Assembly (NCBI GenBank): GCA_022393335.1 | Contig: JAJEKB010020847.1 | Location: 234,470-298,469, forward strand | Source of the DNA: Macrotrachela quadricornifera | Lineage: Eukaryota; Rotifera; Eurotatoria; Philodinida; Philodinidae | Direction: 5' to 3' | DNA: 64,000 bases | In this document: piece by piece, positions 1-10,254 of the stretch | Numbering within the stretch: the first letter of the stretch is position 1 | Layout of the letters: the number at the start of each line of letters is the position of its first letter | Program-made: the position numbers and the translations under genes | Notes under the pieces: model-generated | What the model saw: only the letters and a program-made list of their open reading frames with translations | What the model was told of the DNA's origin: nothing | The model's database searches: none

Positions 1-2071
1 TGTATTCCAGAAATATACGTAAAGATCAATATTTTATGTTTTTCTTGTTATCGTTTATGAGTGAATCTAGAATATGATTGGTTCTTGGAGGAATAGAGAT
101 GTTTATGGTTTCCATCTAGTATGAAAAGTTTAAAATGTGTACTAATATCATTACAACATTGTACTACGCATTTCTGAAATAATTTGTATTAAAAAGATTA
201 TTGAGCAAGCAAAACTAGAATGATTCTGCGTGTTAAATTCTATCCAATGAATGGAATCAATAGATGATCTTTCTCTTTTATCAGTCAGTTGCACTACTGA
301 TTGTTAAATGCCTGACAATTCGACGATTAAAAATGTCTTTGCCAGTCTAAAGCAACGTACCGTATTCTCTAAATATTTCTTTTGTTGTTTTACTGATGAG
401 GGGAAGAGATGACTTTGACTTCTGGTTCGTATCCACAATGATCGCAGAATATCTATACTGACATCAGCAAAAATTTCACAAATTGATCGATTGCCCATCA
501 AGACTACTCATAAAAATTTCCATAGACATATAATGAAGAACCTCTGAGTGGACAATTTTCTCATGCGATTTTGAACACTTGCCCAGGACTTTAGAAGTAA
601 CATTTTTATATAAAAAGACGCATCTTTTCACACTCTACAACACATCAAAGATTTCCTTTAGGTTCTCTCAAAAAGGTGTTGAAATGATAGCAAAGAAGTA
701 CTAAGACTAATGTTGGGAACACTACAAAATTCGTCATTTTACATATATCAAAGTGGTTCAAAGTAGTTTGATCAATATAATAAGATGAAAAAATAGTCTA
801 GTTTTGTGGAGCTGATTTCGCTCTATCGACGGGTGTATGATGATAATGCATTCAATTAAGTTTTTATGTAACAGACGTGCAAAAGAAAATTTTGAGGTAT
901 CAAAGTTTGATAAAAGCATATCCGAGAGAGCTGAAAACTTGGACGTCAGGGCTAACTTTTTGCGCTCTTTCAAATGGCATCTTCAGTTTTCGAAGTTAAA
1001 AATTTTTCGCAACTAAGTTAGGAGATGATTTCATGAACGCTCTCTTAAAATTCTTATGTCAACTACATCAAAACATGTAGTAAAATTACATAATTCGTAA
1101 ATGTTCGAATTTTAGGAGATTTGAATCGCAATCATCAACTATAGCAATGATCTTCGATATAAAACCGTAAAGATGGTCGTCTTGTCCTTCTCAAATAAGT
1201 TGCAAATCAATCTTCTTTTTATTGGCATTTGGTACATTTATATCTGCATTTCTATACAGATGTTTGCTATCATTGAGCACATACTCGATATTGTCCTATG
1301 GTCACAAAACGTTTTATTACTCAAGCATTCCCAACCCGTTGATATATTCAGTTGTGTCATTGTTGAGCGATCGTATCTTTTTTGATACTTTTCTTTCATG
1401 TTATCAGAACTATTCATACTATCTTTAATTCTTATATCTTTTGTTCACCCAAAGAAAAAATAAATAGTTGGCACTGTGTATTGGCTTATATGTTACTGCG
1501 CAATAATGACTCTTTATAATCGATTTATCCTATTTTTTGCGTTTTATTTGCGAATCTTTTATGATTTTAATTCGACTGACAGCACTAAGTGGAGTAGTTG
1601 GTTTATTGCTTTTGAGTAACTTCGTTATCATGATAAGGTTTTCGTCTCAACCACTAAATATTATATGGAATTAATAAAAAGACTGTAAAATGATAACTAG
1701 CGTTTGACAATTTCTTTATATGGTAATGTATGATTCAAATTCAGTATGTTTTCCTCGATACAAATCTTAGATTCAGTATTAATAGGTATCACATAGGATC
1801 GTCTTCTGACATTTTCAGGACACGTGTAATCAACCAACTTTTCTACACGGCTTTGAATCGAGTGGAACTTTAATTTTCTGTACATTCGTAACTGTAATAT
1901 GTATATATGTAAAATTTTTATGACTTTGCTTAATAACATTTTCCTTCAGCATATAAACGTACACGTACATAGTCTTGATGAATGTCAATGTATAAGGTTA
2001 AAATTTCGTAATCCATGAATTCTGTTAATGTATGAATATAAAATAACAATAAGAAAAAGAAAAAAAAAGAT
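1..2071. other. AT-rich intergenic stretch without a supported gene
   Basis: I see no coding region here that I can support. Only short open frames occur, and none shows a recognisable domain except the possible GPCR fragment listed separately at 1222-1428. No obvious tandem or inverted repeat was found. Confidence 0.5.
1222..1428 (+). pseudogene. possible relic of a rhodopsin-like GPCR (TM7 end)
   Basis: A 68-codon open frame contains the string IPNPLIYSVVS followed by a polar stretch (LLSDRIFF) and a cysteine. This resembles the TM7 NPxxY motif and helix 8 of class A GPCRs. Nothing upstream in the same frame can be recognised as the other six helices, and the frame has no clear start or splice context. 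It would be a fragment, not a working gene. The match is short, and chance similarity of a hydrophobic frame is possible. Confidence 0.25.
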
Positions 2072-2143
2072 AGGGGACACCCGGGATTGAACCAGGGACC
2101 TCTCGATCTGCAGTCGAATGCTCTACCACTGAGCTATATCCCC
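2072..2143 (-). tRNA. tRNA-Cys (GCA anticodon)
   Basis: Read on the minus strand, the 72 bases fold into a full cloverleaf. The 7-bp acceptor stem GGGGATA/TGTCCCC has one T-G wobble. The A box is TAGCTCAGTGG, the anticodon loop is CTGCAGA with anticodon GCA, and the B box is GGTTCAATCCC. The discriminator base is U, the known identity base for cysteine tRNA. There is no intron. A T-rich run directly downstream on the minus strand (the A-rich tract around 2055-2069) is a good Pol III terminator. It looks like an intact nuclear tRNA gene. Confidence 0.95.
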
Positions 2144-2361
2144 ATGCCTTTATATCTTATCATGGACATTATTTATTTTAAAAAATCTATTATCATGGCT
2201 TATAAAAATATAAAATTTATCAAACCGAATTTTTAAAATTTTTCTTTGGAAGTAAAATTGATGCTGACATAAGTTTTGTTTTATCTCTTATATTGCTAAA
2301 AAAAATTGAAAATATAGAATGATCTTTCAGTAATCCTCTTGTATTGCTTGTATGAAGTGTA

Positions 2362-2506
2362 CCCAAGTTTAACAGGCACGATCGTATACAGTTACGGAGA
2401 TATACGATCGTAATACGGTCACATGTATTACGACAAAACACGGCCGTAAAAGACCGTATCTTTTCCGTATACGACCGTTTACGAAGTCCGTAACATTCGA
2501 CCTGGG
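2362..2506. repeat. small palindromic MITE-like element flanked by TA
   Basis: The 145-bp segment is unusually rich in CG-containing palindromes (CGTATACG, ACGATCGT) for this AT-rich region. It holds a perfect 11-bp stem (2378-2388 with 2401-2411) around a 12-base loop, and an 8-bp pair ATACGGTC/GACCGTAT further on. Its ends are short inverted repeats (ACCCAAGT at left, ACCTGGGT at right) and both ends abut TA, as expected for a Tc1/mariner-type MITE. No coding capacity. Confidence 0.45.
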
Positions 2507-2533
2507 TATACAAATTTTACTGCAAGATTATAA

Positions 2534-3345
2534 AACAAGTAACGCTCGTCTGAAGACTCGCTCAGCTCTTTCTCGTAGAAATCGTGTTTCTAAACTACCG
2601 TCAAACTATTCCTTTATAAAATTAAAAAAACCAAAGCCAAATTCAAGTTCCTCGACCTCAACTGCCTTTAACTAAACTTCATAAAAACAAATGCTTTTTA
2701 TTAAAACTTTGTCGTTTGTTTAAAAAATTGATCTTCAAAAAATTTTTATGCAGCTGACTTCAGATTTAGATTCCTCAACTCCGATTACCCTTCGATCAAC
2801 CCTTATAAAAAAATTTTTTTGTTGCAAAAAAAGTGATCCTTTGTGTAAAAAAATGGATCCGCAAAAATCTTGAAAAACTAACATTAGATTCGAGTTCCTC
2901 GATCCCGATTACCCTTTGGACAAGTTTTATAGAAAATATTGATAGAATGTTCTTTTGACCTTGTGCGGCCATACAAGCAAGCAAGCAAGCAAGCAAGCAA
3001 ACAATTTATGTTTCTAAGACATTTCTCTATGAGAAAGAGAACAATTAATAATCACTTAATAATTATTATTAATTGGTTAATTAAAACGAACATCAGGTTC
3101 GAACTCACCACACTCGGAAACCATTTGATCAGGTGTTATTAAAAATATCGTTAATTAACTTTAATTAGTTATTCATTATTAATTAGGTACTGGTTAATTA
3201 AAACTAATCTCGGATTTGAACTCTCCGCCCTCAAAAACCTTTTCGTCAAGTTTTGTAGAAAGCATTAATAAGAAAATGTTTTTTTGACCTTCTGCGGACA
3301 GACAATCAGACAATTTTTTTTTCCAAGACTCTTCTTTACGAGAAA
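2534..3345 (+). repeat. dispersed repeat, copy A (inverted relative to 27540-28025)
   Basis: This stretch is built from degenerate units of roughly 110-125 bp. Each carries a core like GGTCGAGGAACTCGAATCTGA (here in reverse, e.g. around 2650, 2770 and 2900), followed by an A/T-rich linker. The same sequence, including the segment beginning CAAGTAACGCTCGTCTGAAG and the TTGTGCGGCCATACAAGC segment, occurs in opposite orientation at 27540-28025. A third fragment (CAAGTAACGTTCGTCG) lies near 45729. Part of the unit is repeated again at 3060-3345. Nothing in it looks coding. Confidence 0.75.
2974..3000 (+). repeat. (CAAG)n microsatellite
   Basis: About seven tandem copies of CAAG lie inside the dispersed repeat copy A. 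The inverted copy near 27590 has only one to two units at this point, so the microsatellite expanded after the copies separated. Confidence 0.85.
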
Positions 3346-3391
3346 GAGAATAAAACTAAACAAAGAATTGCCTGTGTAAGATATGTGTATT

Positions 3392-6300
3392 TGGAGGTGT
3401 AAACCGTGCGGCTCAGCCGCCGTCGCCGCCGGTGAACTCGAAAAATTTTAAGCTGCCGCCGCCGTGACAGCAGAAATTTTAGAAATTTTTAAGCCGTCGT
3501 CGCTGAGACACTTCAATTATAGCCGCCACGCCGCTGATGATAATCAAAATTTTAAAATTTTTGAGCCGCGGCCGCCGCTGACACCTATCATCAATATAAA
3601 TAACTTTTTATTTATATTTTCCTTAATTCTGTATTAGTTAAAAATTCTAACTAATCATTTTAGTTGTTTATGTCTATTGTATATATAAGAATAGAGAAGC
3701 ATTGCAAATTTTGTTTAAGGAAAACAAACAAAAAACAAACTTGTACGCTTGGAGCCTTGGCTTATTAACAGTTGTAGTGGTGATTTTTCATTTATTGTTT
3801 ATCCTGCTGATTCTCTTTATTTTTGATTAATTGATATTCTTCGTGGTTATATATCTTGTTCATCTATTAATATTCTTGGTGATAGCAGTGGTTTGTCACT
3901 TGTTATTAATCCTGGTGATAGTGTTAGTTTTGATCTGTTACTATTTTCTGGTGGTTATATTTGCTTTTTATTCATTAATATTCTCAGTGTTTGTATCCAT
4001 ATTTCACTTATCAATAATCTTAGTGTTTCTTTTTTATTCATTAGCAATTCAAGTTATATTTCGTACTAAAAATTTGGTGGTTTTCTATGTATTAATGGTT
4101 TTGATAATTTTCCATTTAGTTAGTAGTTTCGGTGATGTTATATTAATATTAAGAAATTCGTAAGTACTTTTTATTGATAAATAATTAATTTTGTTCTTCT
4201 TGTTCATTTTTGGGTTCGTTTTGCATTTGAAATGACAAATATTTATTGTTTGAACAAAAATTTGTTTATTAATATAAAACCACCTAATGTACCAAAACCA
4301 TCGTTCACTTGGAATTATTTCGGTAATTTGTGCAAAAAACCGAATGAGCCAGTGGATATTCAACATGTTTATTGTAAAATTTGTTTTGAAAAATTGAAAG
4401 ATGAACAACCTGATATTAATTTTTTTTCAATTAAAAATCTTAGTGGCATTTACAGCAAGACACGCAGTACAGGAAATATGAAAAATCATTTACTATCAAC
4501 GCACCAAGTAACAGAATCACAACAAACAAAAACAACAAATCAACATATTCTTTCCATGTTTTCTCGTGATCATCATTCAACAAAATCTTCACAATTAAAA
4601 CAACAGCTAGGACATCAATTAACATTAATGTGTTGTCGAGACCTTTTACCATTTTCTATTGTTGAAAATGAAGGTAGACATTTTTCTAGAACTTTATATA
4701 TATTCATTAAATGTTTTTATTCTTAGGTTTTCAAGATTTTCTAGTTTCCAGCAAAATTGTGTCTTCAAAGTCGGAAACTTCTTCACGTACCATACTATCA
4801 CCAATAAATCTTAATAAAATTTACGATGTATGTTATCAAAAAATGAAAGAGTTATTAAAACTATCTATAAAATTCCCTACAATTACGTGTGATATATGGT
4901 CTGACAAATATAAACATCGTTCATACATTTGTTTTACAATTCATTTTTTTGATAGAAATTTACAATACCATCATTATAGTTTAAAAACACTTTCATTTAA
5001 TGAATCTCATACAGGTGAAGCAATAAAAGATCTTGTTTTGGTTATATTACATGAATTTGGTATAAATTCCAATAATATAATTGGGGTACGAGAAATTATC
5101 CATAAAACATTCCTGTCATGTTTTCTTTTTTCATTGCATAGGTTTCTGATCAAGGTTCAAATATGCGCAAAGTATGGAAATTATTAAATGTTATACATAC
5201 ATATTGCATTGGTCATGGTATTCATAATTGGTTGATGAAAGACTGCTTTCCTGCGATGGTTTTGGTACCAGATTTATTAAATAAAGTTCAAATGATAACT
5301 AATAAACTTCGTTATTGTCAACATGAACTTGAATGTGAGATTTTGCGATCAAATGAAATGAGAAACGAAGGTTTATTTACAGCAATAAATAACGCTGGTG
5401 AAATATGAGATGCTGATATTGCTTCATCATATATTGATGTTGAAAATTTAGAAGCATTGAATGAGAATATGATAATTAATGATTTAGAAGAATCGTTATT
5501 ATCGGATGGTTTACAATTCGATTCGAAACAAATTCAACGTTCAACAAAATGTAATAATTTACTTTCAATTATCAAAACGGATCCGGAACGATTTCATACT
5601 TTAAAAAAGCGCGTTATAACTCGTTGGAATACAATTTTGATTATGCTTCGTTCATATATCGACAACGTATCTGGTATTGAAATTATATTACATCGATTAA
5701 AACATTTTGATTTAATATTATCAGCTGCAGAAAATCAGATTGTTTATGATTTAGTTGATTTTCTTGGTGCACTTGAATCAACAGCAACAATTTTATTAGC
5801 ATCAAAATCGTATACAACAATGAATTAATACTTATTATCAAGAATGGTAAGTTCTAAAAATTGAATGATTAATTATTCTGAATGAGAACTAACTAGATAT
5901 GAGTATTCATCACCATTTATTATATTTTTAAAGTCGTTAAATCCCTTTTCAAAATTTTAAAAATAAAAAACTGTATCTTTCATGTTAAAAATATATTGTA
6001 GCTTTTAAGTGGAAAGATACTGTTAATTATTTAATGTTTATTTTAGGAAATAGAATCTATGTTGAACGTTACCGACATGGAATCACCAGTTATTCGAGAA
6101 TTAAAAACTTTGCTGTTTCAAAATATTAACAAGAGATTTCCCGTGATGCCATTAAATATTTGTGGTTTTTTACTTGATCCATCACAACTCAAAATTGATA
6201 TTAGTCGTTATTTAACTCAAAATAAAACAACAAAAGAATTAATATTGCTAGAAATGATAAAGAAATTTAAACTTCATGATGTTCCACACGCATCTGCAGC

Positions 6301-7083
6301 AACAGAAAATATTTCAACACATGCACCATCCTCACATTCAACTATACATACAACAAAATCATCGTCTACTATGAAACGTAATTTATCAGTCGAGGATTTG
6401 AGCGGACCAGTTCAAAATTTGAAAAAACTTCGTAAAAATTTAATTCAAAAGCACACATCAAATTTAGTGCCATTTGTTGAACCTGTTGCTAATGAAATAG
6501 AAAAATATTTGAAACTTGATGTTAATTGTGATGATGTACTTCAATTTTGGCGATTATCAGGAGACACATTTCCTCATTTGAAAATTCTTGCTCAAATAAT
6601 TCTTGCAATACCAGTTACATCTACACCAAGCGAACGAGTTTTTTCAACAACGGGTTTGATTCTCAATGCTAAAAGAACAATGTTGTTACCAGAGAATGTT
6701 GGTAAAATACAAATGATCCATGATAATTATAATTTATTTAAACTTACTTAGGATTTTATTTATTTTTTTTGTATACTTTTTCTAGTCATGTACATTTTTG
6801 ATAAATTTCATATTTTCATTTATTGTCCAGCTCAATGTTACTTGTGTAATTGATTATATCCAGATGTAAAAGAAGGTTTTTCCACATATTTGTTTGAAAA
6901 TAAAAACGACTGGATATTAAAGTAGACAAATTTTTATTTTTTCGTGATACTATAATACTTTTTTAAACTGCAAGCCGCCGCCGCTGTGCAACCTTGAAAT
7001 ATTAAATCTGCGCCGCCGAGTATTTTAAAAAAATTAAATAAAATTGGCGCCGCCGCCGATTAGCCTATCGGCTTACACCTCTA
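3392..7083 (+). mobile_element. hAT-superfamily DNA transposon, full length
   Basis: The 3692-bp element is bounded by a perfect 8-bp target-site duplication TGTGTATT (3384-3391 and 7084-7091), the hAT size. The ends are imperfect inverted repeats, TGGAGGTGTAAACCG at left and TAGAGGTGTAAGCCG (reverse complement) at right. Just inside both ends lie GC-rich subterminal blocks with repeated CCGCCGCCG/CGGCGGCGG motifs (about 3410-3580 and 6970-7065), probable transposase-binding arrays; they stand out sharply from the AT-rich surroundings. The interior carries one hAT transposase gene, interrupted by two stops, so the copy is probably not autonomous. The perfect duplication argues for a fairly recent insertion. 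Confidence 0.9.
4232..6751 (+). pseudogene. hAT transposase, four exons, two in-frame stops
   Basis: Exons read 4232-4673, 4727-5085, 5142-5846 and 6047-6751, with GT-AG introns and matching phases. The N-terminus has a BED-type zinc finger (YCKIC then NHLLSTH, C-x2-C/H-x4-H). Exon 2 ends and exon 3 begins in the RNase H-like core (TCDIWSD, then VSDQGSN). Exon 4 ends with the hAT C-terminal dimerisation region (LKILAQIILAIPVTSTPSERVFS). Two stops interrupt exon 3: TGA at 5406-5408 and TAA at 5826-5828, with homologous reading continuing in the same frame after each. The stops make it a broken copy of a cut-and-paste transposase, unless they are read through or are assembly errors. The start ATG follows a low-complexity T-rich leader (about 3780-4160). 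Confidence 0.9.
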
Positions 7084-7190
7084 TGTGTATTATATCATCA
7101 AAAACAAATTATGATGAAGGGCAACTCTGCACCGAAATATCAACAACCAATTTATTTCAATTAATTCAAATTATTTATTTATTTTATTTT

Positions 7191-7284
7191 ATTTATATTA
7201 AAATTTTTATCTGAATTCATTTATTGTATTTTTTTTATTTATATTAAAATTTTTATCTGAATTCATTTATTGTATTTTATTTAT
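7191..7284. repeat. 47-bp direct duplication, two units
   Basis: Two nearly identical 47-bp A/T-rich units lie head to tail (7191-7237 and 7238-7284), sharing ATTTATATTAAAATTTTTAT and CTGAATTCATTTATTGTATT. It is a simple tandem duplication in non-coding DNA next to the hAT element. Confidence 0.8.
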
Positions 7285-7570
7285 TTATATAAGATTAATT
7301 TATAAATCTAAATAAATTCTTTATTTTAAAACATTAAGATTTAATTTGACATAAATATCAATAACTCAGGAAGAGAAATTATAAATTATTAATTTATTTA
7401 ATTGGTATGACCTTTCTCAATAGATTACAATAAGAAAAGAAGCAACTTTGGAGGAGATAATCATTTCTTTATTTCGAATATCGAGAGAATATGTATTGAT
7501 TTACTCAAAAGATTCTCAATGACTGAAAAAAATTTATTTTATGGGCTAAGAATTATCCTTTACCTCGAAT

Positions 7571-7691
7571 CCGGTCAGGTTGGATTGCGTTGGGTTACGA
7601 TAAGCTTGGGTCGGGTCGGGCTGGGTACTATAAGTTCGGATCGGGTCGAATTGAATTTTTCTAACCTTGGGTCGGGTCGGGTCACAAAAAA
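7571..7691. repeat. GGGTC-rich imperfect pentamer repeat
   Basis: Blocks of GGGTCGGGTCGGG and close variants recur at about 7606-7623, 7637-7647 and 7667-7683 within 120 bp, in an otherwise AT-rich spacer. The arrangement is an imperfect minisatellite. It is not a recognised telomere repeat. Confidence 0.6.
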
Positions 7692-7886
7692 GTGATCCGT
7701 GTCGAGCGCTGTTTATGATTATAACTCAAAGAGAAAAGAAAAAATATTTGTTCTTTCCTATCATTTGGACATGATCACTGACGCTACATTAGTGCTGTGT
7801 TCGAAAAGAGTGAAATGGTAGGATCGTAAAATATTGAAATTTCTTATAATATTGTTTTTACTTTACAAGATTTTGTTGCTTTTTAG

Positions 7887-9906
7887 ATGCCTACACAAAC
7901 GTATTTTCTTGATTTGCCAAATGAATTAATCTATCGCTGTTTCGATTATTTGTCATTCAATCAAATTCTACAAAGTTTCACTAATCTCAATGCGCGCTTT
8001 GTCTATTTAACTTCTACTCACTGGTTGTCGATAAAAATCGATAATGATCTAAGACAATCTCAGTTCGAACGTCTATTGCGCAATTTAAATCCAATACAAG
8101 TTCGCTCTTTTCATTTATTAACAATGGATGATGAACGTCTTTATTTAACTCAGTTTTTGTCATCATTTTCGATAAAGAATTTTGAAAATATTCAATCTTT
8201 GACATTAAACATTGCCTTACAACCATTATTTCATTTAATTATTTCTAATCTTCATCAATTACAGCAACTATCAAAATTGGTTATTCTTGATTGTCCTGAT
8301 GATAATAATCAATTAATTTTCGAACAATTATTCTCAAATCGAATTTCAACATTGAAAACAGTAATACTTGATTTTCTCGTACATTATCAACCAACATTAG
8401 TCTCCTGTCACTATAATTATTCATCATCAAATATTCAAGTTTTAACATTAAACTGTTATGTAAATAATGTTCATTGTTTCTTAGAACGAACACCAATGTT
8501 AAGAAAGTTAACTTTAACTCTATGTGAATTTTATAGAAATGATAAGCAGATAACAAATGTCAATGAAAACTTACTGTTACAAATACCCTCGACACTATCC
8601 TCTTTAAAACTAAATTTTACAGGTGCCATGAACTTTTATAATATGGATAGAGTAACTGAACTATTCAAACTGAACAGTTCGTCACTATCTCGACTTCAAC
8701 ACTTAGTTATCTTTGGTGATGTACATGAAACACTTCTTGATGGAAAACAATGGGAACAGATCATTGAATGTTATTTACCGTTATTAAAATGCTTTCAGTT
8801 TAGCTTTAAAGTAATGAATGAAAATAACTGGAACTATACGTACGTATGAAAAGAGAAAATGAAAATCGAAGTGATCGATGATCAATTCTCATAAATGAGC
8901 AATTAGGTTCAGTAAAAATAGAATAGGCAACAGAAGAGTAGATTCATATATCTATCTATACAAATCTTTAAAAGCAAATGCAAATAGTCATATTATTGAG
9001 AAACGATAAAAACCGATCTTGATAGTTTTTTTCGTTATGTTTTACCTAGTTTACAGTTTTAATTGTTACTTTAGAGAATACCATCAAGCTGATTGGATTA
9101 CCATTGATTTTGATCATATCATGAATTCGTTTAAAAGTGACTTTTGGCTTTACAAACATCAATGGTATGTCTATGGTGAGACTGATGATGAGACCACTAT
9201 TCTCTATACTTTACCTAACTGTGAATTATCGTCCTTATATTTAAAAACAGCATTGCCTATCGATAATAATAATCGTGCACAAATCACAAATCCATTTGTA
9301 CCTTATAATTATAAGTACGATCATACAATACATCAATTAACTTTGTGTGTTATCTCAGACAAACACTCTTGCAATAGACTTGATCATTACTACTTTTCTA
9401 ATGTAAGAAAATTATGTCTTACTACTAAAACAGAACTGCAGAAAATAGTCGAACCATTATTAAACGTATTAAATCTAAGTACTGTACAACAGTTGGAATT
9501 AATTTATCCAATACAATTGAATTCCATCAGTCTGTCAAATCTTCTTCCGCATCTTCCAAGTTTAAATGGTTTATTTGTTTGGTATAGAATGACAAAGGAT
9601 TTTACTTTTCTCAACAGTATTAGGAATAAAAATTTATTAAAACACTTGGAAATACGTGTTCTGACAAAGCAAGATTTTCAAGCCATCTTAGAAATTTTAC
9701 AGAATAATGCATATTCATTATTATTGAAAATATCAGTGGAAGTAGAGAAGTTCGAAGAAAATAGTCAACAACACATAGAAGATTGGTTAAAAGAACATAA
9801 ACCTGTGATAAATGAAGATGAAATATTAACAACGATAAGTTTACATGTTCTAAATGTAGATGAAACTCATGGATGGATAATAATTGAACTTGAAAATAAT
9901 CTTTAA
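7887..9906 (+). CDS. F-box protein, long, two exons
   Basis: Exons 7887-8839 and 9075-9906 join in phase (donor GTACGT, acceptor TTTAG) to give about 594 residues. Residues 7-41 are an F-box (LDLPNELIYRCFDYLSFNQI), the part that binds Skp1 in SCF ubiquitin ligases. The rest is leucine-rich and irregular, like degenerate LRRs, and would choose the substrate. The region around the splice site (FKVMNENNWNYT, then EYHQADW) and the later FWLYKHQWYV are typical of a large F-box family in bdelloid rotifers. The ATG sits directly after a TTTTTAG, so a 5' UTR intron is likely. Both exons are fully open. The target protein cannot be predicted. Confidence 0.85.
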
Positions 9907-10254
9907 CTAATGTAAGGAATGACATAACATTATGTACATTTATATTACTTATTCTTTTGACAAACAATACGAATTCAGCTAACTTCTTGTCTGTTTTCAA
10001 AAATCACAACAGTGTTATCTTTTGATAATATGAATTGGCGTGCAAATAATTACCGTATTACATTTACATTTTTTTGAATCCTTTACTACCTCCGTAAATC
10101 ACTTTTTTAACTCAAATCTTATATTCATATAATTTGAAAAAGGAAATATAAGATCATATCTAATCACATAGTACCATATACTGCAAGTCTTCATATACTT
10201 GTCAAGATCGAGACTGAGAATCTGTAACCATGCGAATTTTGCTTTCTTCAAAAA

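Noticed and set aside
3831..4163. 110-codon hydrophobic open frame upstream of the hAT transposase
   Set aside because: It follows a T-rich low-complexity repeat (GGTGATAG/TTATTAATATTCTTG variants) inside the transposon leader. All frames look alike and there is no domain.
4232..6751. Stops in the hAT transposase as evidence of an alternative genetic code
   Set aside because: TGA and TAA are used as normal terminators by the intact genes in the window, so reassignment is not supported.
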